A stretch of DNA of 64,000 bases from Psococerastis gibbosa (GCA_963971405.1 OZ020490.1:15649464-15713463); one strand, 5' to 3'; positions 1 through 11,362 are shown, counted from the first letter of the stretch. Notes: generated by a model from the letters alone, not told the origin. Numbers and translations are program-made.

Positions 1-947
1 CGCGCCTATAGGATGTTTGACGTCGGGCCAGGTGGCTGCACAGTGCACGTCCATTCTAAGGAAAGCCTGGTGTCGCTTATGCAGCAGTGAGTTACCCAAA
101 TTCAACGGCAGGGGCGTAACCAGACATCAGAATACCAAATGGTGAAAATATGAGTAAGTTGGAGCTAAGGCTCTGACATGGCGACATTATGATTCACCAT
201 TTAGATAGGTACATAGATGAGACAAAAATAAATTATTGTCTGTCTCCCAATTTTACGCACGTATGGGCTAAACCTGAAAAAGTGGGACTGCACGGAGGCT
301 TGCTATGTCGAATGTTAACTTTTACTCGAGCTATACAGGTGCATACTATCACTATCCAATTCGTTTTACTTCCACAAATTAGGGGTTTTCCTATAAATGG
401 GAGTTTTCCTTTTTATAATGTGCCACTCAACTTTTTAATTAAATTTACTTTCTTCGCTGCAAAAACGCCTTCATCGGTTCCCCAGGGTTACACTTTAAAA
501 TTTATGGAATAATCGACGGTCTGTGGTCATTTATTGTATCAGCAATGTGACCATTCATAATTTTCCTCAATGGGACACCTGGGGGTAAACACAAAACTAT
601 CCTTGAAAATATTTAATAAACAAAACATGCCTAATGCTTTGGAGTAGGGTAAGTCTTGAAAGCCATCAATCCGGGATTTACTATTACATTACATCACACA
701 ATTTAATAATAATAATAATAAACGTCTCATATTTACGGGGCGAGACTTAAGACTAGAAAGTCTTTTTCTGCCTAACCCACGTCCAAAAACAATACAATTT
801 ACAAACTACATACGCTTAACGTAAACAATCTTATTCTAACAATGCATAAAAAGAACTTATTCTGAAGTGACGTGACGTAAAAAAAAACACATACAGTAAA
901 TATCTAGACAGAATTCTTATTCTAAACCTATTCTGTTCCTAGTAATT
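1..947. other. Intergenic, no gene seen
   Basis: AT-rich spacer with no ORF that looks coding. A short TAA microsatellite lies near 703-722. The 107-codon ORF at 189-512 has no recognisable domain and no splice context, so I do not call it. Confidence 0.6.
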
Positions 948-1390
948 TGACAAGTTGGCATCACCAACGGCCATACCAAGTAGAGTCCACGAGAACAAAG
1001 CCTGTTTCAAACTTCGGCAAACTTGGTAGTGTGCACAGCGTGGCCGGGGAACATGGTGGGGGGACAAGATATCGTGTTCAGACTATACCAGTCAGTCTGA
1101 ATACGTCTCGAGTCCTGGTCACCTCCTAATTGATCGTGTCACTTTACTGTGTTCCCCAAGTGGTTCGGAATCCCCTATAATCAGAAGGTTAACTCCCCTT
1201 CTCCCCGAGGTGAAGTAGTCTAGTCTGCTCTTAGGGTGCCTCAAGTAAATCAACAGACTCACTCTCCCCCCCCCCCCCCAGGCTGACAGCGTTGCTTTAA
1301 GTAGAAATTCTGAAAGCAGGCGTTGGAAAACAAGCAAGTTAATTTGGCGCAGACAGCCCAGTGGGACTTTTGGCCGCTCTAACATTAGTC
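948..1390. repeat. Dispersed repeat, copy 1 (poly-C bearing family)
   Basis: A block also present at about 16390-16615, 16975-17275 and 40605-40820. Shared marks are the lost-to-found phrases around CTTGGTAGTGTGCACA, TCGGAATCC, CTCCCCGAGGTGA and GCCTGCTTTCAGCATTT (or their complements). This copy carries a 14-base C run at 1266-1279. No ORF of interest. The class is unknown; it could be a non-autonomous retroelement. Confidence 0.6.
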
Positions 1391-1429
1391 CTCCACCTTT
1401 CGCAGTCTCTGCTATACTGGTCGCCAGAC

Positions 1430-1650
1430 TGCATTGTCGAGGCCGACATGGAGGACACGCAGTATCAGGTTTACTCTTGGGACCATGTTTTCACATGGCC
1501 GAAGTTTTGAAGCTTAGTTTCCGTCTCTTAACCGTGAGCAGCGCATCGGCTTCAGCATCCATTCACCTCAGAACCTCGGCATTAGGGACACGATCTTTCT
1601 AAAATATGCGCAGCATTCGTCTGATGCATGTCCACATTTCAAATCCCTAA
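1430..1650 (-). pseudogene. Decayed non-LTR reverse transcriptase tail
   Basis: Reading the minus strand gives a broken but recognisable C-terminal retrotransposon pattern: an RRMLRI-type block, a DRVPNAEVL block and an LLTVKRRKLS block, interrupted by stops. The same pattern, better kept, is at 45930-46187. This is the end of an endonuclease/RT-type element (RTE or Jockey-like); the clade is not determined. Confidence 0.55.
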
Positions 1651-2762
1651 GTGCATCATGTTTACTCTTGGGGCCATGGCGGCCTATCCAACCAAGTTAA
1701 AATTGTAATCAAAGGAGAAATTATGGGAGTGGGAGTATAGTTTCTCTTTCATCCTGCCGCCTTTGCTTTACAAAGAACTGGACGACCAAATTAAACAGTC
1801 AAGTCGGAGGCGACCCGCGGCGGTCCCATAGATACTCAGGAAAATGTCTTACCATATACACAATACTTGCAATATCCGCTGCATTCGTCATGTCCCATTT
1901 CAATTGAAACAGCGTCCAAAAGCTAACCATTACTCTATGGATAGTTCTTTCACCATACAATAATATGTTTGCAATATCCTGTATTGGTATGTCGCATTAA
2001 ATATACCGGCTCTATGTGGCATGTGACACTTCATTTTTTTTATCACATTCAAGAGAGGTTATTAATATATTTTGCATTGAGTATCTCTGGGTCAAATAAC
2101 TTGTACTCGCATGCCCTATGTAAGTGGTCGCCAACCTTTTTACACAACGGAGCTATATTCTGAGTTCACAGCGACCTATGAAGCTTGCGGAGCCAGACGT
2201 ACAAAAATAAATACACTATATATTGTACATAGATATAGGACAAACGGGGGTAGGGAAAAGTAACTTAATTTTTTATAGCTGTTTTTAATACATTTACATA
2301 GACTACATATAAATATGTGGATTTGATGCAATACAACTTTTTTTTCGTTTTGAATAGAATAGTTTCAATTTTAATTCTATAGCGGCGCTCTGGTGGAGCC
2401 AGAACCAAATATGCTATAGGTCAAGGATGTGGCAATTTGCGATGTTCATTAATGGAAAAAAGAAGGCACCTTCATATCTTGTCGTAACCCGTCGTGCTTC
2501 TTATTAGAATCTTAGACTTGCAGCAACTTGTCAAAGTGATTAAGTAAACAATCTGAACACTGTAGGTACCTACATATATCCTTCTTCTGCTGCTGCTATG
2601 TTCTACGGCCTCAATGACCGTGTGCATGATATACAGACTGCCAAAAAGCATCAGAATGTGCAAGCACTAGCAAGTCTGATAGGTGTTGGCAAGTTTGTGA
2701 GACTGTTGTTGAGTGCCATAGCCCAGTAAGGGATTCCAAACCCCACCGGTTTCGGCAGAAAA
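1650..2762. other. Intergenic, no gene seen
   Basis: AT-rich spacer; only short ORFs without domains or splice context. I see no RNA gene or clear mobile element here. Confidence 0.5.
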
Positions 2763-2975
2763 AGGACCTGTGGAGTAGTGGTACAGACTTCGACTTTCAG
2801 GTTGCTGGTTTGAGTCCCACACTAAGGCTACATTTTCTGGCCATGCTTCGGAGGGCATGTAAAGCAGGTGGTCCCGGGTCATTCTAGTTGAGTGTAAGAG
2901 AGGGCTTATAGCCCTAACTCCGCTAGGTTGGCTTAGTAATAGAACAACAAAAAGTCAAGATTTATTTATTTAAAA
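2763..2975 (+). repeat. tRNA-derived SINE, family S1
   Basis: The head looks like tRNA: TAGTGGTACAGA fits box A, and GGTTTGAGTCCC about 35 bases later fits box B. The body follows (ATGCTTCGGAGGGCATGTAAAGCAGG, AAGAGAGGGCTTATAGCCC) and a tail of AAAAAGTC then ATTTATTTA. Other copies lie at 5919-6125 (-), 27137-27290 (-), 31126-31315 (+), 46855-47050 (-) and 52407-52530 (+). It cannot fold as an intact tRNA. Confidence 0.75.
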
Positions 2976-3114
2976 AGAAGTCAACGGTGTATAGAGCTAA
3001 TTTATGGGTTATTTAATTATTTTTGTGTACCTACCCTGTAAATTACTATTGAAAAAAATATTATTATAAGACCGGCATTATTAGAGTATATAGGTACTCA
3101 ACTATGAACCGGGA

Positions 3115-3255
3115 GGTGCAGGTTTGATCTTACGATCTTCGATCAGGAAAGAAGGTCCTGGACCCAATTCAAATGGGTACCTTGCTATCAACGGTAGTGA
3201 AAAACTAGGCTGCCGTATATGTTGATGTCTACAACCTCTTGAACCTCAAACAACA
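3115..3255 (+). repeat. SINE-like fragment, family S3
   Basis: Shares the ending ACCTCTT-AACCTCA followed by a run of CAACAATAT with copies at 3925-4070 and 34440-34580. The 5' part is diverged. Confidence 0.35.
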
Positions 3256-3439
3256 ATATGATCTTGGATCATGGAATGCATTTGCTAAATATAATGACAA
3301 GTCGTTATATGCTATTATTTATTACCATGCGAGATACAAGGCCATCAATTATGTAAGCCCAATAAAAATAACTAAGAAAAAATATACAAAGATTATATGG
3401 TAGCCTACCAATGTTAGTTTCTACATATTATTTCACTGT

Positions 3440-3625
3440 ATTTTTTTTTTTTATTTATTTATTTTTATAGGCCTATTAAGCGCCAGACCCATGTGGGTAA
3501 ACGCACTTTCTGGTTTGCAGTTTGCCGGTGTTGGTTGTTGGTATTGTGTGTGTATGAGTTGATGATGTGTGGCAAACTGCACTGGCACTGTGTTCTAACC
3601 AATTGTATTGGCGTAATGGGCGTTA
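3440..3625. repeat. Possible retroelement 3' end
   Basis: A poly-T tract (about 3441-3453) opens into a GT-rich block with CCCATGTGGGTAAACGCACT. The layout fits the A-rich 3' end of a minus-strand element, but no protein trace supports it. Confidence 0.3.
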
Positions 3626-3639
3626 ATTAATTAATCGGC

Positions 3640-3805
3640 TTCGATGGCCAGGTGGTAACGTGCTTGCACTTGTGCGAGTCTTTACACGCCATGCGATCGG
3701 AGACGTATCGTAACTCAACACGGGTGCTAACCTACAGGGGCGACTGAAGAGGTCAATCGGATGCATTCATTAAATTGTTTGTATGCGATTAATATTTTTT
3801 ATTAA
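3640..3805 (+). repeat. SINE-like repeat, family S2
   Basis: Opens with TGGCCAGGTGGTAACGTGC, close to box A, then GCGATCGGAGACGTATCG and CTCAACACGGGT, ending in a conserved tail GACTGAAGAGGTCAATCGG plus ATTCATTAAATTGTTTG. Copies in this window: 24062-24127 (-), 45660-45730 (-), 46383-46525 (+), 48112-48200 (-), 52838-52990 (-) and 53527-53690 (-). No clean box B, so a tRNA origin is only likely. Confidence 0.6.
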
Positions 3806-3924
3806 AAAATAATAATAATAATAATAATAAATAAAATTGTATATACATTATAAGTTCAGACTGGCATCGTGGATTTTAAAGTAGGCCTATCTGCCCGGAG
3901 ATCTGAGAGGTTTTGAATCGCATC

Positions 3925-4070
3925 CAAAGGCTAGGGTTTGTGGTCTAGCGGTTAAGACGACGCCATAGATGGGTTCTAATCCCGCCATGTCCAGTTTCTT
4001 CTAAAGCTCTAATTTTGGTTATAACGAGGAGGTTACCTCTTCAACCTCACTTAGTTTAATGTCAACAATA
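3925..4070 (+). repeat. tRNA-derived SINE, family S3
   Basis: TGGTCTAGCGGTTAAGACG matches a tRNA box A and GGGTTCTAATCCCGCC matches box B, about 30 bases apart. The body ends GAGGTTACCTCTTCAACCTCA, shared with 34440-34580. Confidence 0.6.
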
Positions 4071-4132
4071 TATACAAATTGTACCATATAATAATGCAAT
4101 ATATCGCATCCAAAGAAATTTAAGTCACGAGT

Positions 4133-4536
4133 TACACGTTTTACACCATTGTATTGTGACAAATAGCAACAACTCCTGCAGAAATTAAGTTATGCAGAAC
4201 TGCACTAGGATTTTACACCAAATAAAGTGCCCGGATGAAATTTATGACAGCTCCACAGCTCTTCCAGGATCGTCACTAAGAGATACAGAGACACCCCCCC
4301 CCCCCCCATTTAACAAAATAGAAATTTTTCAGAACATTTTCCGTGTATATTAAATCATATTTAAGAGGAACTTGATGAAAAATGAGCGACTGACTGGTTT
4401 TGCTCTAATGTCAACTTAATATACCTTGTTACTGTCACTAGCAACGAAATATTGGATGAAATTGCCAGAAATAGTAGAAAATCTCATTTTGTAACATTTT
4501 TATTAGTGATAGAAGGTTATTTTAATCATCTTTCAC
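4133..4536. repeat. Long flanking direct repeat, left copy
   Basis: Nearly identical to 5446-5786 from TACACGTTTTACACC to AATCATCTTTCAC. This copy is longer by about 65 bp, holding a 14-base C run (4294-4307) absent from the right copy. The two copies bracket the RNase H fragment. Confidence 0.85.
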
Positions 4537-5445
4537 AGATGGTTCACTAATGGGCGGTTTGGCTGGAGCAGGAGTTTACTGCAAAAATCCGCCCATTTCT
4601 CAGTATATACATCTTGGGGAGTACGCTTCGGTTTTTCAAGCAGAAGTCATTGCGATAAGCGAAGCACTTCACTTCTCAATGTCAACGAAAAGTCAAAGCT
4701 GTGTCGTTTACTCGGACAGTCAAGCCGCTCTACTGGCCTTAAAAAATCCAACCGTCACTTCATCAGTGGTGAGAGACTGCAAAGACAAGCTGAGAAAACT
4801 AATGCGAACTAAAATTGTAAATCTCGTTTGGATCCCTGGTCACCAAGGTATGGACGGTAACGAAGAGGCAGACCGATTAGCGAGAATGGGTTCTGCCCAA
4901 AAACCAATTGGCCCGGAACCAATAGTACCGATACCAACGTGCGCTATCAAGAGTGTGCTTAAGAGGAAGACACACGAGAGGTTTGTCACTGAATGGAAGG
5001 CAGCTTCACTACGGCAATCAAAAGTTTTTATTCGGCAGCCCAACGAACAACGGACAGGGAAACTAATGGGCCTCCGAAGGAACTGCTTGAGAATTGTTGT
5101 AGCAGCACTCACAGGACACGGCCCATTCCGCAAACACCTGCAGCAAATAAAGGCCATCCCTCCTGGCGACATCAGTTGTCGACACTGCGGTGAGGAGGAG
5201 GAAACGGCAAAACACCTCCTGTGCGACTGTCCAGCGATGTGGCGTTCACGAAAAGACTACTTTGGGGCTGCTTTCATCTCCCCGGAAGACGTCATAAGCC
5301 ATCCTACCAGATCGGCGGGCTTCATAAGAACAATGCAACTATTTTAGTGCAGAAGTGATACAGGGTGTTCAAAGGGTTTTCCCGAGCCTACGTCTCTGGC
5401 CGCTTGCGGCACCTGTTTGACTCATAGACATAATAATAATAATAA
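4537..5445 (+). pseudogene. 5'-truncated I-like non-LTR retrotransposon (RNase H and C-terminal zinc motif)
   Basis: An open frame runs from the first base of the fragment to a stop at 5345-5347. It opens directly at the RNase H active-site start (DGS at 4538), then FQAEV, YSDSQAA and GHQGMDGNEEADRLAR, which supply the D-E-D and histidine/aspartate residues of a type I ribonuclease H. Downstream is CRHCGEEEETAKHLLCDC, a C-x2-C-x7-H-x4-C finger typical of the ends of I, R1 and related elements. The 3' end is a TAA repeat (TAATAATAATAATAA, near 5431-5445), as in I-type elements. Everything upstream (ORF1, endonuclease, RT) is missing, so the copy is dead on arrival. The frame is intact, so the insertion is probably young. 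Confidence 0.85.
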
Positions 5446-5786
5446 TACACGTTTTACACCATTGTATTGTGACAAATAGCAACAACTCCTGCAGAAATTA
5501 AGTTATGCAGAACTGCACTAGGATTTTACACCAAATAAAGTGCCCGGATGAAATTTATTCAACAAAATAGAAATTTTTTCAGAACATTTCCCGTGTATAT
5601 TAAATCATATTTAAGAGGAACTTGATGAAAAATGAGCGACTGACTGGTTTTGCTCTAATGTCAACTTATTATACCTTGTTACTGTCACTAGCAACGAAAT
5701 ATTGGATGAAATTGCCAGAAATAGTAGAAAATCTCATTTTGTAACATTTTTATTAGTGATAGAAGGTTATTTTAATCATCTTTCAC
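5446..5786. repeat. Long flanking direct repeat, right copy
   Basis: Right-hand counterpart of 4133-4536, beginning immediately after the TAA tail of the retrotransposon fragment and ending at the same TTTCAC. Confidence 0.85.
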
Positions 5787-5918
5787 TCTTGGGATAAGGT
5801 ACCGTAGCATTCAATTAGATTTACTGTGTAAAATATAGGCCATTCGTCTCTTCCGTGGTACCTATAATCATAAATGGGCAAATTGTTGTACTAAATAAAT
5901 AAATAAATAATTAAGGAC

Positions 5919-6125
5919 CTTTTTATTGTTTCTATTACTAAGCCAACCTAGCGGAGTTAGGGCTATAAAGCCCTCTCTTACACTCAACTAGGAAAGCCCG
6001 GGAGCGCATGCTTTACATGCCCTCCGAAGCATGGCCAAAAAATGTAGCCAGTTTGGGACTCGAACCAACAACCTTTCGGGTGAAAGTCAGAGTCCCTTCC
6101 ACTACGCTATTTGTCCTGACATGTC
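5919..6125 (-). repeat. tRNA-derived SINE, family S1
   Basis: Complement of the S1 unit, running from CTATTACTAAGCCAACCTAG to GGGACTCGAACCAACAACC (box B complement) and CACTACGC (box A side). Preceded by AAATAAATAAATAAATAA, the tail. Confidence 0.75.
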
Positions 6126-6661
6126 CTGTACTCTATATTGACGTTACATGGAACCCGGACAAAAAACCTGGCTATATCACTGGTTTTTTATTCTGGATTC
6201 ACCGTTCCCGAACTTGATTCCAAATATCTCCAGTCAAATAATAATAATATAGTTAAAATAACTGGAGTCCAATAACTAGCTCATATTGAAATGCTGTGAA
6301 GGAGAATGATTGTATCTGGAGTGTACGTGAACCGTGACAAAGACTGGATAATGAGGTGACTCCAGCAGTTCTCCATGGGAAAGCACGGGGAGAAATTTCA
6401 GCCATCTGAGGCGACCTTGCTCTGACCTTGAAATCTCATCTGTCATCTCTTATACGTTTCATTTACTTTTTTGCAAAGCACGAACAAAGTCAAAGTGAAA
6501 AGGTGAAGGAGCGAAATCTATCTCTTATTTTAGCTTTACTGAAGTAACCGAGACCCCTCATTATGGGTACCAATTCCTGCAATCACTTTTACGTTTTCAT
6601 TGACTCATTCTAGCGATGTTCAATCATCGGATCACCAATGATGAGAATCGAGAAAACTTTT

Positions 6662-6829
6662 AAATTTGTATTGATTTATTTATCCGGACGATTGTAAATT
6701 TGTAAACAAAAAGGTACGGTAAAGGGGAGATGTCAGATGAGACACTTTCTTCCCGCCAAAAAAGTAATTCCTCAGTCTCCGTCAGTGGTCAGCCATTGAA
6801 AAACGTAGTAAGTGGCCCTTATGATTTGT
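6662..6829. repeat. Direct repeat flanking a MITE, left
   Basis: TCCGGACGA, AAAAAGGTA, GGGAGATGTCAGA and CAGTGGTCAGCCATTGAAAAA recur in the same order at about 7036-7205. The second copy carries an extra AT-rich 50-60 bp. Confidence 0.6.
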
Positions 6830-6849
6830 ATTAATTGATCGGGATGCAA

Positions 6850-7035
6850 TGGAGGATCCACGGGGGACGTCAAGGGGGTCAGGACCCCCCCCCCCCCCCC
6901 ATAAACGAGTAGCCTACCTAAATTCATGAGATATTAAAATAATTTTTTTACAAAAACAATTTCTCGGGAGGGTGAAGGTATAGGATGCACACCTACACAT
7001 ACCCCCCTAAATTTTCCGCTGGATCGGCCCTTGTC
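6850..7035. mobile_element. hAT-like MITE, diverged
   Basis: Ends CAATGGAGGATCCA and TGGATCGGCCCTTG form an imperfect inverted repeat. The flanking octamers TCGGGATG and TCCGGACG match at 6 of 8 positions. Contains a 16-base C run at 6885-6900. Resembles the better-kept element at 54443-54622. Confidence 0.5.
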
Positions 7036-7205
7036 CGGACGAGATTGTTAGCAAAAAGGTAAATGGGAGATGTCAGACTGGAGCACTAGCTCCTCCCGCC
7101 AAAAATATTTTTAATGTTTTAATGTTTTTAATTTTTGGGGCAATTGCCACGTCTCGTCAGTCTCCTTCAGTGGTCAGCCATTGAAAAAACGTAGCAGGCG
7201 GCCCC
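7036..7205. repeat. Direct repeat flanking a MITE, right
   Basis: Second copy of the block at 6662-6829, with GGTCAGCCATTGAAAAAACG near its end. Confidence 0.55.
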
Positions 7206-8135
7206 AGGATTAAAAAAATATGTTCGGCGTGCTCGAATGTCTTATCTCTCCCACATACTGTAGAACTCTAACCCTTTCCCTTCAGCTAAGCCCATGCACG
7301 ACCTCATGCCGTCGGCTGCCTATCTTCAGTGCTGGAGCGCCTTTGACGGCTATAATTCCAGGATAATAGTCACTCATGGAGGTAATCCGACATCAGAGTT
7401 CACGCAATCCGTGACTTCCTTCGCCTCCTATTTTTAATTAAACTAGCCTACACTAGTTAAATTTGCAGGGATTAGCGAACTTTCTACTGTGCTAATCGTT
7501 GTATGATAAAAACCAATTCTCCAGCACATTTACTTTCCTTCAAGGTTTACTTTTACTTGTGTTTTATCGGTGTTTGCCCATTGAGGGTATAATGGATCAA
7601 TTGATCGTTTTCAACCATTAAGGATTAGTCATGGTAGCTTACTCGTTTAAAATGCGTTTAGACCAATGGTAGGTGTTCTATGGGCTATCGTGGGATGGTA
7701 GACATGTTGTTATCATCTCATCCAGGACATGTATTGTATATATGCAATAGCTATTATTAGAAAAGGCTAAATAATTGGTAGGCTATAGCCTATCTATATA
7801 GGTTCGAGTGACCCTCACATTTTTGTTACCGTACCTAGAAATCAAATACGGTGAGCTTTTGAAAACATTATGTGAAAAACAAATCATGCCCACATTTGTA
7901 CTGCAACGATTTGGGAGTTAGTGTGCTAGTCTATGAGTATAATGATCTAGAAAGAAATCGCAGCAAGCTCTTTTTGGACCAACAAACATTTTCAACCAAG
8001 ATATTCAAAAGAGTGCACGCCAGAAAGCTATTTAGGAGCAACAAAAATATATACTGTATTGTGATAAGTTCTGGCTGTGCCAAAAAGAGACGACTAACTT
8101 ATGTTTCTCTGTTCTTTCCAGATAAGCCAACCACA
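7206..8135. other. Upstream region of the secreted-protein gene
   Basis: No separate gene seen. A good 3' splice site (TTCTCTGTTCTTTCCAG, ending 8121) lies 14 bases before the start codon at 8136. A non-coding first exon therefore probably lies somewhere upstream in this stretch; I cannot place it. Confidence 0.5.
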
Positions 8136-8801
8136 ATGAAGTCCTTCTTCGTTCTTCTAGTCATCTCCGTCACCTTTGCCAAAGACGCAGCAGACACAAA
8201 CAACACCGAAGCCGACAGCACGCAAAAACTCGCGCCTGAATCGACAAGACACACCGGAAACGGAAAGGACGGCCGGAAATCAAGAAGTTACGGCTTCCCC
8301 TACTTTCCGCAGCCTCTATTGAACTACCAGGCTCATGACTACGGCTACTACAACCCCCAGGGAAAGACACCAATGAGCCAAGAATGGAGAACTGAACCTT
8401 TCAAGAGGAAAAACAACCCCCAGCAGTTGCTGGATTCTCCAGTCTACTACGTTCGTCTTCCAGCAAGTCCTTACGTTTTCGTGCCCGGTGTGGGCTACGT
8501 CAGCAGACCTCCTTCCATTGCTGATCCGGTTGTTCTTAACGCATTAGCTGGCAATAAACCAGAAGAGCAGGAGATACCCAGTGCTGACTCTAATTTCATA
8601 AATTTACCTCTAGATTTTGTGTCCAACGGTAAACCGACAGGTGTTTATACTTTAAATAAACCTGTTAAGCCCGTTGATTCAGCATTTTATGCGTTAGATA
8701 AGGGTCCATACTTATTCAATGGTAAACCCATTGAGTTTTATTTTATAAGGAATGCGTATAATCGACTTTATGCTGATGCCCTGACCAACTTTTATCCCTA
8801 G
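8136..8801 (+). CDS. Secreted, probably structural, 221-aa protein
   Basis: The reading frame stays open upstream, but I start at 8136 because a strong acceptor ends at 8121 and the methionine there begins a classic signal peptide (MKSFFVLLVISVTFA, cleavage near residue 15-16). The mature protein is basic and rich in Tyr, Pro and Asn. It has an early Tyr/Pro stretch (YGFPYFPQPL, YGYYNPQG), a central block YYVRLPASPYVFVPGVGYV (about residues 102-122) and a C-terminal block GPYLFNGKPIEFYFIRNAYNR. There are no cysteines in the mature chain, no chitin-binding R&R motif that I can see and no transmembrane segment after the signal. I take it as an extracellular, possibly cuticle or egg-coat, protein of arthropod type. 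The family is not one I can name. It has no gene neighbour within 2.5 kb. Confidence 0.75.
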   Translation: MKSFFVLLVISVTFAKDAADTNNTEADSTQKLAPESTRHTGNGKDGRKSRSYGFPYFPQPLLNYQAHDYGYYNPQGKTPMSQEWRTEPFKRKNNPQQLLDSPVYYVRLPASPYVFVPGVGYVSRPPSIADPVVLNALAGNKPEEQEIPSADSNFINLPLDFVSNGKPTGVYTLNKPVKPVDSAFYALDKGPYLFNGKPIEFYFIRNAYNRLYADALTNFYP

Positions 8802-9098
8802 TATCGTTCAAAATAGGAGAAATTTAACCAATAATGTGATCGAAACATTGTTATCGTGCTCCCTCATGTTACCTACAATTTTTATACTGTATAGGCCATG
8901 GGGTTTCCAAGGATTACCACCAAATCCATATTTCAGAATCCACTGGTTTCTGTTATATAAGAAGTCAAGGGCAATGAACGCGGTGATAACATGATAACAT
9001 TGAGATGTCCTTGAGTTCTTAGTATCACAAGATGATGTTTTGTTATCCGACACTACACCAAATTAAAAACATTTGGCCCATTAAAGTACAAGGCCTTA
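8802..9098. other. 3' flank of the secreted-protein gene
   Basis: No gene seen. Likely 3' UTR and spacer. Confidence 0.4.
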
Positions 9099-9106
9099 TT
9101 ATTAAG

Positions 9107-9377
9107 CAGGCGCGGATCTACGGGGGGGCTATGGGAGCTATAGCCCCCCCCCCCCCATTAGCTTCCTCAAAATGCGTAAAACCCCACTATTTCACTCCTA
9201 TTTTTCACAAATTTTCTCCCGGGGGAGACCCCTTGTGCTCGATTGTAAAAATTACCTATAATATAGAACCCTTATTGCTCTGAAAATGCGTAAACCCCCA
9301 ATATTTCAGCCCTATTTAAAAAAAAAATCGTTTTTAATATTAGCCCCCTCCTTGGTCTCATTCTAGATCCGCGCCTG
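9107..9377. mobile_element. hAT-like MITE with perfect 8-bp target duplication
   Basis: The ends CAGGCGCGGATCTA and TAGATCCGCGCCTG are perfect 14-bp inverted repeats. They are flanked on both sides by TTATTAAG (9099-9106 and 9378-9385). An 8-bp duplication with CAG-starting ends is the hallmark of the hAT superfamily. At 271 bp with no ORF, it is non-autonomous. It carries a 13-base C run (9144-9156). Confidence 0.85.
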
Positions 9378-9385
9378 TTATTAAG

Positions 9386-11052
9386 TATTAAGCCTTTTGA
9401 AGGTTAATTTTTAAAAGTTCATTTAATGGAGCTATGCAATAGGGTGGGCTAAACACTCCCCCAAGCAATTTACTCTTTATCGAAAACAAAAATATTCAGC
9501 AGTCCGCCGTTTCCTCTTAAAATAACAAAATCGTTATTCCTGAAGAAACATTGGTCACAGCGTGAATGAAAACGGTTCAGTTAAGGATTAAGTCCGCACC
9601 GATGAGGGGAATCAGATGGAATATTGTAGAATAAATAAAGTAATCATATACTAAGCGTGTCTAATACGTAAATTCAATGATAAATAACTTTCGAATGGTA
9701 ACAACACAATATATCCCCTAGCTTTTAAATGTTTCCATTAAAATACATTTTTTTATACATATAACCGATCCCCGATGGACATTTCATTGGGGAAGCGTTG
9801 GAGTGATAAAGACTAGCCTGAGTTATATTTTGTAACCTATTGTATACCAAACGCCTACGAAGCCTCAGTTGTATTAACGTTTATTAATATTAGGTATTTA
9901 TTAATGTTCTGATAAATAAATTAATTAAAGTGTACAGTAAATTATTTTTTGTTATAATATTGTTGTTTACGAATATAATATATATTTTTTTATATTCTGG
10001 ATATTTTTATGAAAACTTCCTACTTACATAGGCGGTACTTTTGATGAACCAGAGTATTTCGTTCAGTTCATTCCATTATAACATTTGTCATTCTGTGAAA
10101 ACCCATATTCCACATTAAACACTAGCAAAGCATAAGTGTCACTGAGCTGTAATTTTGCTCTAATAAATAAATAAATAAAGATGAAGTTTATTTTGGTAGT
10201 AAGTATACTTTTATAATTAAGTATTTTCATTACAACGTCGTAACTAATACAGTAGCAGACAAGTTACAATGCATGCAAAATCCTAGGCTCTCGTTTCTTG
10301 AGCCTTGAGATAATTTTCCAAAAACCTACTCAGAAAGCTGGCAAAATATTAATAGGGCCTATAAAAAGTACAAAATATTTAAAAATATGTCACAGCTCTT
10401 AGCGCACCTGGGCACAGTTTTCAAAAAAAAATTTGTTGGGTAAGATATTATTATGTAACTTAGGCTAGGTAATGTTATTTATAACATTTGTCAAACTGGG
10501 GATTATAAAAAAATTATTAATGTTAAAGCAGGACTTTCCACATTTTTTGTATTACAACGAAGTTAATTAATTTTTCTAGCCAAACATCAAGCATGCTAGA
10601 GTAGTCTTTTGAAGGCTTCATAACAAATACAAGATTTCACAGTAAATTAATATTTTCTCTTCTGAAAAATTGTAACTCTAAAAAAAACACGAGAGTACCG
10701 ATTTTATAGAATAGTAGGAAAGCTGACTATTTACCCGACTTATTTACGACTATTTTATAAAATTGGTTTAATGCACATTGTTTTGTTTTTTAGAGTAGGC
10801 CTAATAATATTTCAGGCGCAAAAATTCAAATTTGCTGCGAAATATTTTTTTTTAAATACACTTTTCATTAGGGCATTTTGATATCCTTTCGGCTGTGGCA
10901 CGAGAAATTGATTACCGTAGTTAAGTAAAAAATTCCCAGGCCTCATGTATTTACAAAATATATTGAAATCTTTACCTTAAGGTAAAGCTTAAGCTTGTCA
11001 CAGTAGAAAAAAAAAGAATGATAAAAAAATAATGTTCACCGATGGAACAACT
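9386..11052. other. Intergenic, no gene seen
   Basis: Strongly AT-rich, with many A and T runs. No coding, RNA or clear mobile-element signal. Confidence 0.6.
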
Positions 11053-11352
11053 GCAGCCCGATCAAGGCGATTTGGCATTATTACAATACCAGGGTTTTTT
11101 GTAATACCGCAGTAGTAAGGTGTCACGTGACGGTGTTAAATATGCGCGGGAAATTCAAATTAATAAATTATTAGCATACAAGAGAATGGTTGCATTGTTT
11201 TATAATTGAAGGACATACTAATAAACATTAAAATTGAAAACTCACCAAATATATTAATAATTTATCAGTTTGAATTTCCCGCGCATTTTGCACTCACTTG
11301 TTTAAAACAATTATTATTATAATAATCCTAAATCGCCATGATCGGGCGGCTG
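11053..11352. mobile_element. Foldback MITE, GATCATGGCGATT family
   Basis: The left end GCAGCCCGATCAAGGCGATT pairs with the right end AATCGCCATGATCGGGCGGC. An inner inverted pair (GCGCGGGAAATTCAAA near 11145, TTTGAATTTCCCGCGC near 11269) adds a second stem. Relatives: 15694-15853, 39098-40294 and 42220-42372. It ends 10 bp beyond the stop codon of the minus-strand gene, so that gene's 3' UTR runs into it. Confidence 0.75.
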
Positions 11353-11362
11353 GTAAAAATTG

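Noticed and set aside
189..512. 107-codon ORF
   Set aside because: No Met context, domain or splice support; typical chance ORF.
7872..8135. The first 88 codons of the long ORF ending at 8801
   Set aside because: They precede a strong 3' splice site and the signal peptide Met at 8136; composition looks like translated intron.
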